Positions 8,616-18,482 of a DNA stretch of 64,000 bases are shown here, one piece after another; position 1 is the stretch's first letter, and each line of letters opens with the position of its first letter. Position numbers and translations under genes: made by a program. The notes beneath the pieces are model-generated. The model ran no database searches, had not been told where the DNA came from, and worked only from the letters and a program-made list of their open reading frames with translations. Source of the stretch: Bacteroidia bacterium (GTDB taxonomy: Bacteria; Bacteroidota; Bacteroidia; UKL13-3); assembly GCA_021740845.1 (NCBI GenBank), contig JAIOYZ010000005.1, positions 100,237-164,236 on the forward strand, written 5' to 3'.

Positions 8616-9308
8616 TTATTCGAAATGCAGGGAGAATTGAATTAACTGTGGAGAGATATTTTGAATATAATCTGTAAAAATATATCCATCTCTAAACATG
8701 GCATTTCCAAAGGTATTGCACACTTTGATTTCGGGAGAGAATTTGAAATACTCGAAATATACGTCTAAACCAAAACCTGCTTCCCAGCCGTAAGTAATTG
8801 GATTTAGTGAAACTACTGGATTTTGCAAACCTCTATTTTTATTTATTGTGGAAGCAAAATCATAACTCATTCTTCCACCTCCAATAACATATACTCGGGT
8901 ATTTTTTCTTCTTGCAGATTTGTATTTCACCAATAAACTTGCATCGCAATAGGCAGATTCAACTTTTACTTCTTTTTTAGAATTGGGGAAATCGTAAACC
9001 AAGTTGCGCTGAACAAAAGAAATAACGGGAGTCATTAAACGAATATCCCAATAATCGCCAATGCGCAAATTGGTGATGGCACCAAGGCCAATTCCAGGGA
9101 AGTTTTTAGCAGTAACATTCATAACTGTATCGCTAGGAAAGTTCTTGGCCAAATCAATGTTTAGGCGACCAGAATTGGCTGCTAATGTAAAGCCAAAATG
9201 CAGACGTTTGAGATCGTATTGCTCCAGATTGGGTTGAGCCCATGCGCAGATAGACCCTAAAATAACCACGAAGGTTAAGGCTATTTGTCGGCTATATACA
9301 AAGAGCAC
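8616..9308 (-). CDS. porT: PorT-family outer-membrane beta-barrel protein, type IX secretion
   Basis: The product is 230 aa. It begins at a GTG (9306-9308) inside the end of ubiE, a 28-bp overlap, followed by a signal peptide (RQIALTFVVILGSICAWAQ). The body is a beta-barrel-like series of alternating strands. Identification rests on length, barrel character and the ubiE-porT gene order that is well known in Bacteroidota. PorT is required for type IX secretion, and two T9SS-sorted proteins are encoded in this window. No ATG start is available in frame, so the GTG start is inferred. Confidence 0.75.
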   Translation of the reverse strand: MLFVYSRQIALTFVVILGSICAWAQPNLEQYDLKRLHFGFTLAANSGRLNIDLAKNFPSDTVMNVTAKNFPGIGLGAITNLRIGDYWDIRLMTPVISFVQRNLVYDFPNSKKEVKVESAYCDASLLVKYKSARRKNTRVYVIGGGRMSYDFASTINKNRGLQNPVVSLNPITYGWEAGFGLDVYFEYFKFSPEIKVCNTFGNAMFRDGYIFTDYIQNISPQLIQFSLHFE

Positions 9309-10006
9309 GTGCCAAATGTTAGAGGTTTTACAATAATATTTTTATACCCTGCTTCCTTTAAGAATTTAGCAAATTCAGGACCTTCAGGAAAATGTTTAAC
9401 ACTTTCTGGCAAATAGGTATAGGCATTTTTACTTTTGCTAAGCATATTTCCCATAACAGGTAAAATGTAGGTGAAGTAAAAATTATAAACTTGTTTGTAG
9501 GGAAAACTTGAGGGCTTTGAAAATTCTAGGACAACTAATCTTCCACCTGGTTTTAATACCCGATTCATTTCGGTTAAGCCTTTTAAAAGATTTTGAAAAT
9601 TACGCACTCCAAAAGCAACGGTGATGGCATCAAAGTTATTGTTGGGAAAAGGGAGGTTTTCGCTATCACCTTTTATCATAGAAATTTTATCTGACAAGCC
9701 TTTGGATGCAATTTTTTCTCTACCAAACACCAACATTTGTTCGGCAATATCCAAACCTGTAATATGATCTGGATTGAGTTTCATTGCTTCAAGAGCCAAA
9801 TCGCCAGTACCAGTTGCAACGTCTAATATTTGTTTTGGTTCAAGCGGTTTTAAATAGGAAATGGCTTTTTTACGCCAACCTTTATCTATACCCATCGATA
9901 GAAAGCGGTTAAGAAAATCGTAGCGATGAGCAATGCTGTTAAACATTTCTTCTACTTGTTCTTTCTTGCTTGTTTGGAGACTAATATCTGGTTTTACTTC
10001 TTTCAT
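9281..10006 (-). CDS. ubiE: Demethylmenaquinone methyltransferase
   Basis: The product is 241 aa, the normal length for UbiE/MenG, a SAM-dependent C-methyltransferase that completes menaquinone. The SAM site LDVATGTGDLALEA, the VAFGVRNFQN motif and LKPGGRLVVLEFSKP are all present. In Bacteroidota the respiratory quinone is menaquinone, so the MenG activity is the relevant one. It is translated just ahead of porT and overlaps its start by 28 bp, suggesting coupling. About 300 bp separate it from the ABC exporter gene upstream. Confidence 0.95.
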   Translation of the reverse strand: MKEVKPDISLQTSKKEQVEEMFNSIAHRYDFLNRFLSMGIDKGWRKKAISYLKPLEPKQILDVATGTGDLALEAMKLNPDHITGLDIAEQMLVFGREKIASKGLSDKISMIKGDSENLPFPNNNFDAITVAFGVRNFQNLLKGLTEMNRVLKPGGRLVVLEFSKPSSFPYKQVYNFYFTYILPVMGNMLSKSKNAYTYLPESVKHFPEGPEFAKFLKEAGYKNIIVKPLTFGTCSLYIADK

Positions 10007-10302
10007 GCTGAGGTGGCGAAGATAAGAGGATTATTTTGAAAAGATAGTATTTGGATATGAGATTGCGAGAGGTGAGAATCTATTTACAAGTATCCAGATG
10101 TTCGGAGGTTAGAGTTTAGGCAACCCCTTAAACTTAAAAAAAAATGGAATAAAAAAGGAGAAATCAGAATCCAGATTTAAGAATCCAAAAATTAAAATTC
10201 TGGCAAACTTTGTTACAGTTAAAAAAAAACATTTATTAGATTTTGAATTTCTATTGTGCGCCTTTTTATTAATTATGTAAATCCATGTTCAATGGATTTA
10301 TT
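10007..10302. other. Intergenic region between ubiE and the ABC exporter gene
   Basis: This stretch of 296 bp is very A-rich and holds no convincing reading frame. It should contain the ubiE-porT promoter on the minus strand and carries a small terminator-like hairpin at its right edge. I see no other structure. Confidence 0.6.
10279..10299 (-). terminator. Hairpin after the ABC exporter gene
   Basis: AAATCCAT (10279-10286) pairs with ATGGATTT (10292-10299) around a 5-base loop, 4 bp past the stop of the ABC gene. The following RNA is A/U-rich without a clean U-tract, so the terminator is moderate. Confidence 0.45.
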
Positions 10303-12045
10303 TTAATTTCGTTCACCTATTTGTTGGCGCCACATAGCGTAGTAAAGGCCTTTGGCAGAAATTAGTTCTTCATGTCTTCCAGTTTCTACCAACTCGCCTT
10401 TCTCTAAAACGTAAATTCTATCGGCATGCATTATGGTAGATAAACGGTGCGCAATCATAATAGTAACATGCGCTTTGCCAGCACTAATTTCTTTAATGGT
10501 ATTGCCAATTTCTTCTTCTGTAATTGAATCCAGTGCAGAGGTGGCTTCATCAAAAATTAGCAAACGAGGTTCGCGCAACAAGGCACGTGCAATAGATAAT
10601 CTTTGCTTTTCTCCTCCCGAAATTTTAATACCTCCCTCTCCTATCACACTGTCGATTCCCTTTTCACTTCTTGTAAGTAAACTTTCACACGAAGCTTGGT
10701 GCAAAGCAGTTGTTATTTGTGCGACGGTAGCCCTTGGATTAACAAACAACATATTTTCTTTAATGGTTCCAGAAAACAATTGGGTGTCTTGCGTAACAAA
10801 TCCTATTTGGTTTCTTAATTCATCAAAATCAATTTCTTGAGATGGAACTCCGTTATACAAAACATTTCCTTCTAATGGATGGTATAAACCTACCAAGAGC
10901 TTTACCAATGTAGTTTTTCCAGAACCAGAAGGACCAACAAAGGCAATGGTTTCGCCTTGTTTGGCATGGAAACTAATTTGGTTCAAGGCGTAATGTTTAC
11001 CCGTTCTATGTATAAAACTAACCTGGTTGAACTCCAAATTTTCAATCTCACGAATGCGCTTTGGATTAGATGGTTTTACTTCAATTGGCTTTGACATGAT
11101 ATCTTCAAAATTTTGGAGTGATGCCTCAGCCTCACGGTAACTCATAATTACATTTCCCATTTCTTGCATGGGTCCAAAAATGAAGAAAGAATAAAACTGC
11201 AAAGTCATTAATTGTCCTAATGACATTTGATCTTTAAAAATCATATACAAAAGCAAAAACAAAATACTCTGACGCAGCAAATTCACTATGGTACCTTGCA
11301 AGAAACTGATACTTCTTATGTCTTTTACTTTCTCCAATTCCAAACGCAAAATCTTTTGGGTAGAAAGGTTCAAACGCTTCATTTCTTGTTGGGTCAAACC
11401 TAAACTTTTTATAAGCTCTATATTGCGCAACGATTCTGTTGTGGAACCCGCCAATGCTTTTGTTTGTGCTACTATTCGCTGTTGAACAATTTTGATTTTT
11501 TTAGACAAAATACTCGTTAAACCAGCCAATAAAAAGCTAGCTCCAAAGTAAGCCAATATTAACCAAGGCTGTACTTGAATAGCATAAATAATAACAAATA
11601 CAATTCCTACAATAGAGGTAAAAAAGATATTGATAAAATTGATGATAAACTTTTCGGAATCGGTTCTAACTTTTTGCAAAATATTTAAAAGCTCGCCGCT
11701 ACGTTGGTCTTCAAAATCTTGGAAAGGCAATTGCAAAGCATGTTTCAGGCCATCTGTATAAACTGCTGCACCAAATTTTTGGATGATAAGGTTTAAGGTA
11801 TAATCTTGAAAAGCCTTTGCAATTCTACTTACCATGGCAACTCCAATAGCAGCCAAAATCAATAAACCTGCACCTTTTACAAAAGCATCGTTATCATAAT
11901 TATGTGGTTTGGTGGCAAAACGGTCTACAATTTTTCCATAAATATATGGGTCCATCATAGAAAACATTTGATTTATGGTTGCCAAACCCAAGGCAAGAAA
12001 AACTAGGTTTTTATAATTTTTAAGGTATCGTAAGAGCGTTTTCAT
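10303..12045 (-). CDS. ABC exporter, fused membrane and ATPase domains (MsbA-like type)
   Basis: The product is 580 aa with an N-terminal six-helix membrane domain (about 15-305) and a C-terminal ATPase. Walker A GPSGSGKTT is at 371-379, the Q-loop TQD at 418-420, the signature ISGGEKQ at 475-481, Walker B LLIFDEATSALD at 495-506 and the H-loop in MIAHRLS. Half-transporters of this type dimerise and export lipids, peptides or drugs. The substrate cannot be told from sequence. It is followed by a hairpin and preceded by the NFACT gene on the same strand, with 42 bp between. Confidence 0.93.
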   Translation of the reverse strand: MKTLLRYLKNYKNLVFLALGLATINQMFSMMDPYIYGKIVDRFATKPHNYDNDAFVKGAGLLILAAIGVAMVSRIAKAFQDYTLNLIIQKFGAAVYTDGLKHALQLPFQDFEDQRSGELLNILQKVRTDSEKFIINFINIFFTSIVGIVFVIIYAIQVQPWLILAYFGASFLLAGLTSILSKKIKIVQQRIVAQTKALAGSTTESLRNIELIKSLGLTQQEMKRLNLSTQKILRLELEKVKDIRSISFLQGTIVNLLRQSILFLLLYMIFKDQMSLGQLMTLQFYSFFIFGPMQEMGNVIMSYREAEASLQNFEDIMSKPIEVKPSNPKRIREIENLEFNQVSFIHRTGKHYALNQISFHAKQGETIAFVGPSGSGKTTLVKLLVGLYHPLEGNVLYNGVPSQEIDFDELRNQIGFVTQDTQLFSGTIKENMLFVNPRATVAQITTALHQASCESLLTRSEKGIDSVIGEGGIKISGGEKQRLSIARALLREPRLLIFDEATSALDSITEEEIGNTIKEISAGKAHVTIMIAHRLSTIMHADRIYVLEKGELVETGRHEELISAKGLYYAMWRQQIGERN

Positions 12046-12087
12046 GTATAAATTTTAGGATTGCAAATATTGCCTTTTCAATGCTAA

Positions 12088-13512
12088 TTAAATGTCAATT
12101 TTTGGTTCAACCATAAGTATTTCTTCGCGCTCCACGGCAACTTGCCCAGCATGAGCGCCTTTTGGTTTTCTAACAAACTTTTTAGGCGTGTAAATTACAG
12201 GAACCAACTGACTATTTCTGGAAGATGAATAATGTGCTGCTATCTGCGCCGCAAACTCAATTACCTGTGGTGGAAAGGGTTTGAGCTGTTGGTGTTTAAT
12301 TATAACATGACTTCCACTTACACCTTTTGCATGCAACCACAAATCGTCTTTATGTGCAAATTTCAATGTAAGTTCATCGTTGTTAACCGCATTTTTCCCA
12401 ACATAAACCGCAAAACCAAGGCAATCAAATCGTCGGAATTTTTCTTTGAGAGGCAGGTCTTGAACCTTTTTTTCTTCTTTAATCCAAGAGCGTAATTCCC
12501 TTAAACTTTTGGCCGCACTAATTTGATTCAAAGTTTCTTCTAGTTCTTTAATCTTTAATGAACACACCTCGACCTGCTTTTGTTTTAAAGGAATTTCCTT
12601 AGCCCTGTTTCTGGCCTTCTGGTAATATTGAGCGGCATTGTCCTGTGGCGAAAGGTCTTTTTTTAATGCAATAACAATAGGTTGTTCGCGGTAAAAATCG
12701 TGAAGTGTAACCTCCTTTTCACCCTTTTTTACCACATGCAAATTAGCCATTAAGATATGTCCAATTTCTTCATAGGGCGTTGCCGTTAAAGCATGGTTTA
12801 AAAAGGCATTGGCACCTGTTAGCAAACCATGTTCTCTTTTTAGTTTCTGTTTGAACCGAGCCAACAATTTCTGTTGTTCGCTTAAGAAAATATAACCTTG
12901 AAGGAAATTGCCAGAAAAGGTGTGTAAAGCTTCAAAGATTACTTCTGTTTTTAAAATTTGGTTCAAACCGAACTCTTCTTTAAACCCTAAGCCATACTGA
13001 TGAGGAGACAATTGGTAAACATAAAAATTTCCCTCAAAAACAGGTAATTCTTGTGAGGCATTTGATTGGGAAAATTCGTCGCGCTTTAAATGAAAATCGT
13101 TTTCTATTCCTGCTCTAAACAATTGCTTTACTTGATTATTATCAAACCAAATAACATTGGCAAGTGGCCCATACATTTTAAAAACCAAGGCTTGGTTATT
13201 TGCAAAAACTACTTCAAAAGAGCGGTTGTTCTTGTGGGCTTGAACCAAACTTATTTTTGAACCAATTAGGTCCTGAAATAAAGGAAAGACAGTTCCATTT
13301 CTTTCGATGGGATATTCGTAAAAGAAGAACAAGCCAGTTTTTGCTTCGGTATTTATGCGCAGGCTGATTTGCTCTTGGTCTTTTTGAAAAATTAAATTGA
13401 GTTCGTGTTGTTGAACGCGAAATGCATCTTTTAACTGGAAATCTAAAAGCAAGTGCTGCAAGTCTTTTGCCAACAAAGGAAAAAGAGATACATGTTGGTG
13501 AAGCGACTGCAT
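12088..13512 (-). CDS. NFACT-family RNA-binding protein (RqcH/Rqc2-like)
   Basis: The product is 474 aa. It has an NFACT-N-like region (about 1-190), a helical coiled middle (about 200-350, rich in K/E/L) and the NFACT-R domain with DDLWLHAKGVSGSHVII near residue 385. Bacterial RqcH proteins bind 50S subunits carrying stalled peptidyl-tRNA and add alanine tails. The protein is somewhat shorter than Firmicutes RqcH (about 570 aa), so tailing activity is inferred only from the family. Its start shares one base with the stop of the upstream metallo-hydrolase gene (TAATG), so translation is probably coupled. Confidence 0.85.
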   Translation of the reverse strand: MQSLHQHVSLFPLLAKDLQHLLLDFQLKDAFRVQQHELNLIFQKDQEQISLRINTEAKTGLFFFYEYPIERNGTVFPLFQDLIGSKISLVQAHKNNRSFEVVFANNQALVFKMYGPLANVIWFDNNQVKQLFRAGIENDFHLKRDEFSQSNASQELPVFEGNFYVYQLSPHQYGLGFKEEFGLNQILKTEVIFEALHTFSGNFLQGYIFLSEQQKLLARFKQKLKREHGLLTGANAFLNHALTATPYEEIGHILMANLHVVKKGEKEVTLHDFYREQPIVIALKKDLSPQDNAAQYYQKARNRAKEIPLKQKQVEVCSLKIKELEETLNQISAAKSLRELRSWIKEEKKVQDLPLKEKFRRFDCLGFAVYVGKNAVNNDELTLKFAHKDDLWLHAKGVSGSHVIIKHQQLKPFPPQVIEFAAQIAAHYSSSRNSQLVPVIYTPKKFVRKPKGAHAGQVAVEREEILMVEPKIDI

Positions 13513-14273
13513 TAAAAGTGAAGTGTTAAACCATCGTGTGCCAAATGTATGTTTTCTGGCAATTCAATTTCTAAATCTTGGTGCAATCCTAATTGGTGAC
13601 TAATATGCGTAAAATATGCTGTTTCGGGTTTTATTTCCTGCACAATTGCAATTGCTTCGTCTAAGGTAAAATGAGAAATATGGTATTCTCTTCTCAGGGC
13701 ATTTAATACCAAAACTTTGCAACCTCTTATCTTATCCATCTCTTTTGGTTCAATTCTATTGGCATCTGTTATATAAACAAAATCACCAAAGCGGAAACCT
13801 AAAACAGGTAATTTGTGGTGGTAAACCTGAATAGGAATTATGGGCAAACCAAACAATTGAAAAGGCTCGGAGCTAATGGTATGAATATTCATTTCTGGAA
13901 CTCCAGGATATTTGGGTTCTTCAAACGCATAGAAAAATTCTTTGCGAATGGCCTTTTCTACGCGGTGTTCGCAATACACATCTATGGCACGTTTCATCCT
14001 AAAATTGAAACCACGTATATCATCTAAACCAGCTAAATGGTCGCGGTGGGCATGGGTAAACAAAATGGCATCCAATTGTTTTATCTGAGAGCGTAACATT
14101 TGCTCTCTAAAATCTGGACCAGTATCTACAACTATTTGATGGCCGTCGTGTTCAACCAAAATACTAGAGCGCAGGCGTTTATCTTTAGGATCAGCAGAGC
14201 TGCAAATCTCACAATCGCAGGCAATAATGGGCACACCTTGCGAAGTTCCTGTTCCTAAAAAAGTTACTTTCAT
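13512..14273 (-). CDS. Metallo-beta-lactamase-fold hydrolase, PhnP-like
   Basis: The product is 253 aa with zinc motif THAHRDH (H74, H76, D78, H79), further ligand candidates in VDTGPD (D50) and late histidines in FTHISHQ. The N-terminal GTGTSQGVP followed by C-x-C-x2-C (C19, C21, C24) and DPKDKRLRSS is characteristic of PhnP-type cyclic phosphodiesterases. PhnP acts on 1,2-cyclic ribose phosphates, but no phosphonate genes are nearby, so the substrate here is unknown. It is translationally coupled to the NFACT gene. Confidence 0.88.
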   Translation of the reverse strand: MKVTFLGTGTSQGVPIIACDCEICSSADPKDKRLRSSILVEHDGHQIVVDTGPDFREQMLRSQIKQLDAILFTHAHRDHLAGLDDIRGFNFRMKRAIDVYCEHRVEKAIRKEFFYAFEEPKYPGVPEMNIHTISSEPFQLFGLPIIPIQVYHHKLPVLGFRFGDFVYITDANRIEPKEMDKIRGCKVLVLNALRREYHISHFTLDEAIAIVQEIKPETAYFTHISHQLGLHQDLEIELPENIHLAHDGLTLHF

Positions 14274-14320
14274 TTAATGGCCTAAATTATTAAGTTTGAT
14301 TGGTTAAACAAAATAAAAAA

Positions 14321-14740
14321 ATGAAACTACGAATAATCACCCTTTTACTTATAGCCACCATCTATTTTCCTTCTTGTACAGATACAAAACCTAAAACAGA
14401 AAAAGCAGAAGTAAAAGAAATATATGAGTTGCTTGAACCAAAAGCATTTCAGGCACGCTTAGCCTCCGAACCTGGAATTATTTTAGATGTGAGGACACCA
14501 TCTGAGCAAAAAAATGGTATGATTAAAGGCGCACAAGCTTTGGATATTTTTGCAGAAAATTTTGAAATGCAAATTGATAAATTAGACAAATCAAAAACTT
14601 ACTATGTGTATTGTGCTGCAGGAGGAAGAAGCTTGGAAGCCTGCGAAATCATGGAGAAAAAAGGATTTACAAAAGTAATTGATTTAGATGGAGGCATTGG
14701 ACGTTGGAGAGATGAAGGATTGGAAGTGATGCTTCCTTAG
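14321..14740 (+). CDS. Rhodanese-like lipoprotein
   Basis: The product is 139 aa from the ATG at 14321, an upstream TTG being less likely. It has a lipoprotein signal (hydrophobic stretch, then FPSC with C19 as the lipidated residue). A rhodanese domain follows (about 35-138) with IILDVRTPSE and the active-site loop CAAGGRS (C98). Periplasmic single-domain rhodaneses move sulfane sulfur or act in cyanide or sulfide handling. The gene overlaps the convergent polymerase gene tail to tail by 4 bp. Three other rhodanese domains occur in this window at 46.9-49.4 kb. Confidence 0.87.
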   Translation: MKLRIITLLLIATIYFPSCTDTKPKTEKAEVKEIYELLEPKAFQARLASEPGIILDVRTPSEQKNGMIKGAQALDIFAENFEMQIDKLDKSKTYYVYCAAGGRSLEACEIMEKKGFTKVIDLDGGIGRWRDEGLEVMLP

Positions 14741-16251
14741 CTAATTCTCACCACTACTCTTCCCGGTTTTTCAACTTCTTCTATTGGAGCTAATAGTGCA
14801 TCATCGCCTTCTGCAAGTGCTTTTTCACGGGTTATTTCTTTGTCCCAAGTATCTGATAAAAACATATACACCATTGAGAAATAAATAACGGCACCCGTTG
14901 GTAACTGACCCAAAATTTGGTTACCATAACTTGCTACCACAATTCCAAAATAGCCACAAATTAATGCTATAATTTTTTGTCGCAATTCTGGATTCTTCAG
15001 GTTAAACACCTTGATACATCCAATGATTAATATTCCAATCAAAGAAACTAAATGCAGGAATAAACCCACAATACCAGTTTCTACCCAAATTTTTACATAC
15101 CAACTATCCAAGGCAACTTCAGCTAAAAAACTTCCAGGAGTAAAGCGTTGTCCCCAACTTCCACCTGAGCCAATTCCACCACCAAATGGTCGTGTAGCAA
15201 GGTAAACAGCCAATTTCTTTTGGTTATCAATACGCACTTGAAGGGAGGCATCATTTGGGTCTAAGCCTGTTCGCATTCTGTGAATTTGATAATTAGAATC
15301 ACCCACATGTGTAAATTTTAAAATACCAAAAAGGATTCCACCAATGGCAGCGCCAATAATTAATATGCGCACATTTCCAATTAAGAAAAGGTATAAAAAA
15401 CCACCCGCTGCCATTACAAAAAGCGGACCTCTACTACCAGATAAGGCAAAGCCCCAAAAGCAAATAGCCACCAATGCCCAATACATATAGCGTTGTCGTT
15501 TAGGGAATGGACCAATTGCTAAAAGAAAAGCACTGATGGTGGTGTGTGCCATGGCAGCGCCAAACTGACCAGCATCGCTATAAAATGAGAAGATACGCAA
15601 ACGACCTTGAATTTCGTGAGTAATACTTCCACCATTATCTAGCCATTGTCTTTCGCCAGCAGTAACGCCAAAAATATCCATTTTAAAACCATACATGGCA
15701 GAGGTAAAACTCCAGATAAACCAGAGTCGAATTAGTTGATCCAAATCCTCTTTTTTGTTCATCAAAATTAAGATGAGAGGAATCATTTCCATGGAATACA
15801 TAGACAAACCCCTTACTGCATAAAACCAAGCTTCTTTGCTACGTGCTTCGGGGTTTGCCACCATTAACATGGTATAAATAAACCAAACCAAAGTAATAAA
15901 GAAAATTGGATTGTTCATGCGCTTGGAATCCTCTTTACTTACTTTAAAAATGGTAGCAATAACAGTAAGTATTAAAAGACCATCAATAACCAAACCCCAA
16001 GGAATTTCGCCAGGAACAAACCTACTCATCCCATTAGCTACAAAGCTAAAATGGAAAACAGACAATAAACCAATTTTGGGATCGTGGAAAAGCCAGATAA
16101 AAAAACCTACTACAAAGGGAAGAGCAATATAAAATCCAGCAGTAAGTATTTGCCCTTTTCCAATGGTATAACCAAGGATAAGCGCTATAATCAGAAAGCC
16201 TAATAAGGCAATTCCATCTTTGGCTAATTTATTTGAAACTGCTTTTGCCAA
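14737..16251 (-). CDS. O-antigen ligase/polymerase-like membrane protein
   Basis: The product is 504 aa with 10-12 hydrophobic segments and a long loop around residues 300-370 containing RTGLDPNDASLQVRIDNQ and RPFGGGIGSGG. This matches the O-antigen ligase/Wzy polymerase superfamily, whose large extracytoplasmic loop holds the active site. The apparent start is a TTG (16249-16251), 9 bp after the Wzz-like stop, and I find no better ATG. As third gene after TolC-like and Wzz-like genes it most likely polymerises an exported polysaccharide. The repeat-unit enzymes are not in this window. Confidence 0.8.
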   Translation of the reverse strand: MAKAVSNKLAKDGIALLGFLIIALILGYTIGKGQILTAGFYIALPFVVGFFIWLFHDPKIGLLSVFHFSFVANGMSRFVPGEIPWGLVIDGLLILTVIATIFKVSKEDSKRMNNPIFFITLVWFIYTMLMVANPEARSKEAWFYAVRGLSMYSMEMIPLILILMNKKEDLDQLIRLWFIWSFTSAMYGFKMDIFGVTAGERQWLDNGGSITHEIQGRLRIFSFYSDAGQFGAAMAHTTISAFLLAIGPFPKRQRYMYWALVAICFWGFALSGSRGPLFVMAAGGFLYLFLIGNVRILIIGAAIGGILFGILKFTHVGDSNYQIHRMRTGLDPNDASLQVRIDNQKKLAVYLATRPFGGGIGSGGSWGQRFTPGSFLAEVALDSWYVKIWVETGIVGLFLHLVSLIGILIIGCIKVFNLKNPELRQKIIALICGYFGIVVASYGNQILGQLPTGAVIYFSMVYMFLSDTWDKEITREKALAEGDDALLAPIEEVEKPGRVVVRIS

Positions 16252-16260
16252 GGTTTAAAA

Positions 16261-18471
16261 TCAATATTGCTCACCACCCAACAAACTCTTCATTCTCTTT
16301 CTAAGGGCAGACCTGCGTTTAGGAATTTCACCGTAAATAGATTCGAGCAAATCTGGAATAACATGGTTTAGCAAGACACTGGTTTTACCTTGAGCCAATT
16401 TCATATATGTTTTTAATTGAAACTGATCTGCGTTGGTCCAGGATTTGGCTGCATGAACTACCAAAATAGAATAATGAGCTTGTTCAACCAAATTGGCAGG
16501 AATAGGATTTTTATTTAAACTTGGAATTTCTAAAACATTATAAGAAACCTCGCTTAAATCCTCGTTATTCTCATCGTTGCTTTTAATAAAATCTTGGATT
16601 CCGTGGTAATCAATTATGCCATCGTTAATATTGTAAGCATGCTGAATTAACTTAGGATTATCGGCATCTAAGAACTTGCCTTGGTTCTCGCCATTTTCTG
16701 GATAGAGATATAAAACCTTATTGCGAATTCTGCTTAACTTATTAACCAAACTTTCGGAAACAAATGATTTTCCCTCTCCACCCTTTGTACTAAAAACAAT
16801 AATCAAATAGCTTTTGCAAGTTGGATCAATACGTTTTAAATCTATAAAAATGGTATTGATTATTTGCTGCATTAAACTGGTTTGAACCTCCGTGATTTTC
16901 ACACTTTTCTCATCCAATTTTTCTAGTTCGGGTAAAGCACTCAGTAATGGCAAACCAATTATTTTTTCAACTTTATCTGGGTTCTTAATAGCTTTGTCAA
17001 GTAGGGCTGAACCAACATAGTAAGCGAGCAATAACATAAAACCAGCAATAAACGAAACCATTATCAAAAGGCTTCTTTTAGAAGGAAGGGGTTGCAAAGG
17101 AAAGAAAGGATTGTCTACCACTTTCAACTGGTTGCTCATCTCCAAACTTTGCTGACGCAAGCGAGCTAGGTTCAAACCATGTAAAACAGAAAGGTATTGT
17201 TTTTCTTGCACCGCTACTTCACGTTCTAATCTATTTATGGTTGAACCCAAAGGAGCAAACTCTTTATAGATACCATCGTATTGAGTCATGCGTTGGTTAT
17301 AAACCATTAACCTTCCTTTAGATTCTTCTAACTCTACTACTTTTCCCAACCACTCATTTAATAAGGAGTTTTGAGGAACCCATTCGAGCGAGTTATTGAA
17401 CTCATAATACTCGCCTGCTCTTTCTTTTAACTCCTCCTTAATTTTTGCAGCCTTCTCCTGCATTTTAGTAATCTTATCGACGTCGTATTTATAGATTTGA
17501 GCGTTTGTAATTTCGTAATTGATGGTAGAAAGATCCGAACGTAATTTCACCAAAACCTCATTTGCAGCCACAAAATCTGCATAGTTGGCCATTTTTTCTT
17601 CAATGCGTTTAAGAGCAGATTGCGCCGCTTCAAACTTCATTTTCTCTTTGTAGAAATCGGTGCTTAAATCTTCTTTAGATTCTGCCACAAACTTAGCCTG
17701 CTCATAGTAATTGATGATTCTATTGTTAACACCAAAATCTCTTAATTTATTCTCGGAGCTTTGCAATGAGTTAAAGGCCAATTTCAATTGGTCTTCAAAA
17801 TACTTTACTACATTAATTGTTTCAGAACCCTTAATATTTCTGAACCTTTGAGAAAAGGATTCAATCAAAAAACTAAGAGTGTTTACACAAACGCCTGCAT
17901 CGTTTGCTCTGAAACCCAATTCTAACATATCCGAAGAAAACTTACGCATTACGGTAAGGCTTCCTAAAATCTTGGCAGTAGAATACGGACTAGATAAATC
18001 TGATAATAAATATTGAACAGCGTTTTTATTACTACTATCTTTAATGCTATATAATTTTTTAACAGTTTTATTAAAATCACCTGGAACAATTAATTTAGCA
18101 ATCTCCTCATCACTTAGGAGTTTATGGAGTTTCTTGAAATTGTCTTCGTTTAAAACATTGTTATCTGGTTCCTTTAATAAAAGGTGTTGCGCCATTAATT
18201 TAATAGCCACCTCTTCAATAGTTTCTCTTGCTTTAACGGTAGTAATTAAGTTATCAAATGCATTGTTAACTTTAAAGTAATCTACCTTTTCGTTGCCATC
18301 ATCGGTAATGCTATAACCACTCGCCAAACCAGTATAAACGGTTGCAGAGGTTTGGTATTCCTTGGTCATGTTGCGGGTTAGGAAAATAACTACCCCAGCC
18401 AGCATCATTGGAAAAATTACCAACCATTTTAAGTTTTTAAATATTATTCTGAAAAATCCTATTAATGTCAT
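16261..18471 (-). CDS. Wzz/GumC-like polysaccharide co-polymerase with degenerate BY-kinase domain
   Basis: The product is 736 aa: a Wzz domain with a membrane helix near 14-30, a long coiled-coil periplasmic part (about 180-470), a second helix near 490-510 and a cytoplasmic P-loop domain from about 530. Walker A STKGGEGKS is intact (561-569). The A' motif that should carry aspartates reads VLYLYPEN, and the later hD-x-P motif reads LEIPS. The C-terminus has one tyrosine (the last residue) rather than a tyrosine cluster. The family controls chain length and export of capsule or EPS. Here the kinase part may bind nucleotide without normal catalysis. Confidence 0.83.
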   Translation of the reverse strand: MTLIGFFRIIFKNLKWLVIFPMMLAGVVIFLTRNMTKEYQTSATVYTGLASGYSITDDGNEKVDYFKVNNAFDNLITTVKARETIEEVAIKLMAQHLLLKEPDNNVLNEDNFKKLHKLLSDEEIAKLIVPGDFNKTVKKLYSIKDSSNKNAVQYLLSDLSSPYSTAKILGSLTVMRKFSSDMLELGFRANDAGVCVNTLSFLIESFSQRFRNIKGSETINVVKYFEDQLKLAFNSLQSSENKLRDFGVNNRIINYYEQAKFVAESKEDLSTDFYKEKMKFEAAQSALKRIEEKMANYADFVAANEVLVKLRSDLSTINYEITNAQIYKYDVDKITKMQEKAAKIKEELKERAGEYYEFNNSLEWVPQNSLLNEWLGKVVELEESKGRLMVYNQRMTQYDGIYKEFAPLGSTINRLEREVAVQEKQYLSVLHGLNLARLRQQSLEMSNQLKVVDNPFFPLQPLPSKRSLLIMVSFIAGFMLLLAYYVGSALLDKAIKNPDKVEKIIGLPLLSALPELEKLDEKSVKITEVQTSLMQQIINTIFIDLKRIDPTCKSYLIIVFSTKGGEGKSFVSESLVNKLSRIRNKVLYLYPENGENQGKFLDADNPKLIQHAYNINDGIIDYHGIQDFIKSNDENNEDLSEVSYNVLEIPSLNKNPIPANLVEQAHYSILVVHAAKSWTNADQFQLKTYMKLAQGKTSVLLNHVIPDLLESIYGEIPKRRSALRKRMKSLLGGEQY

Positions 18472-18482
18472 TCTAGCAATTC

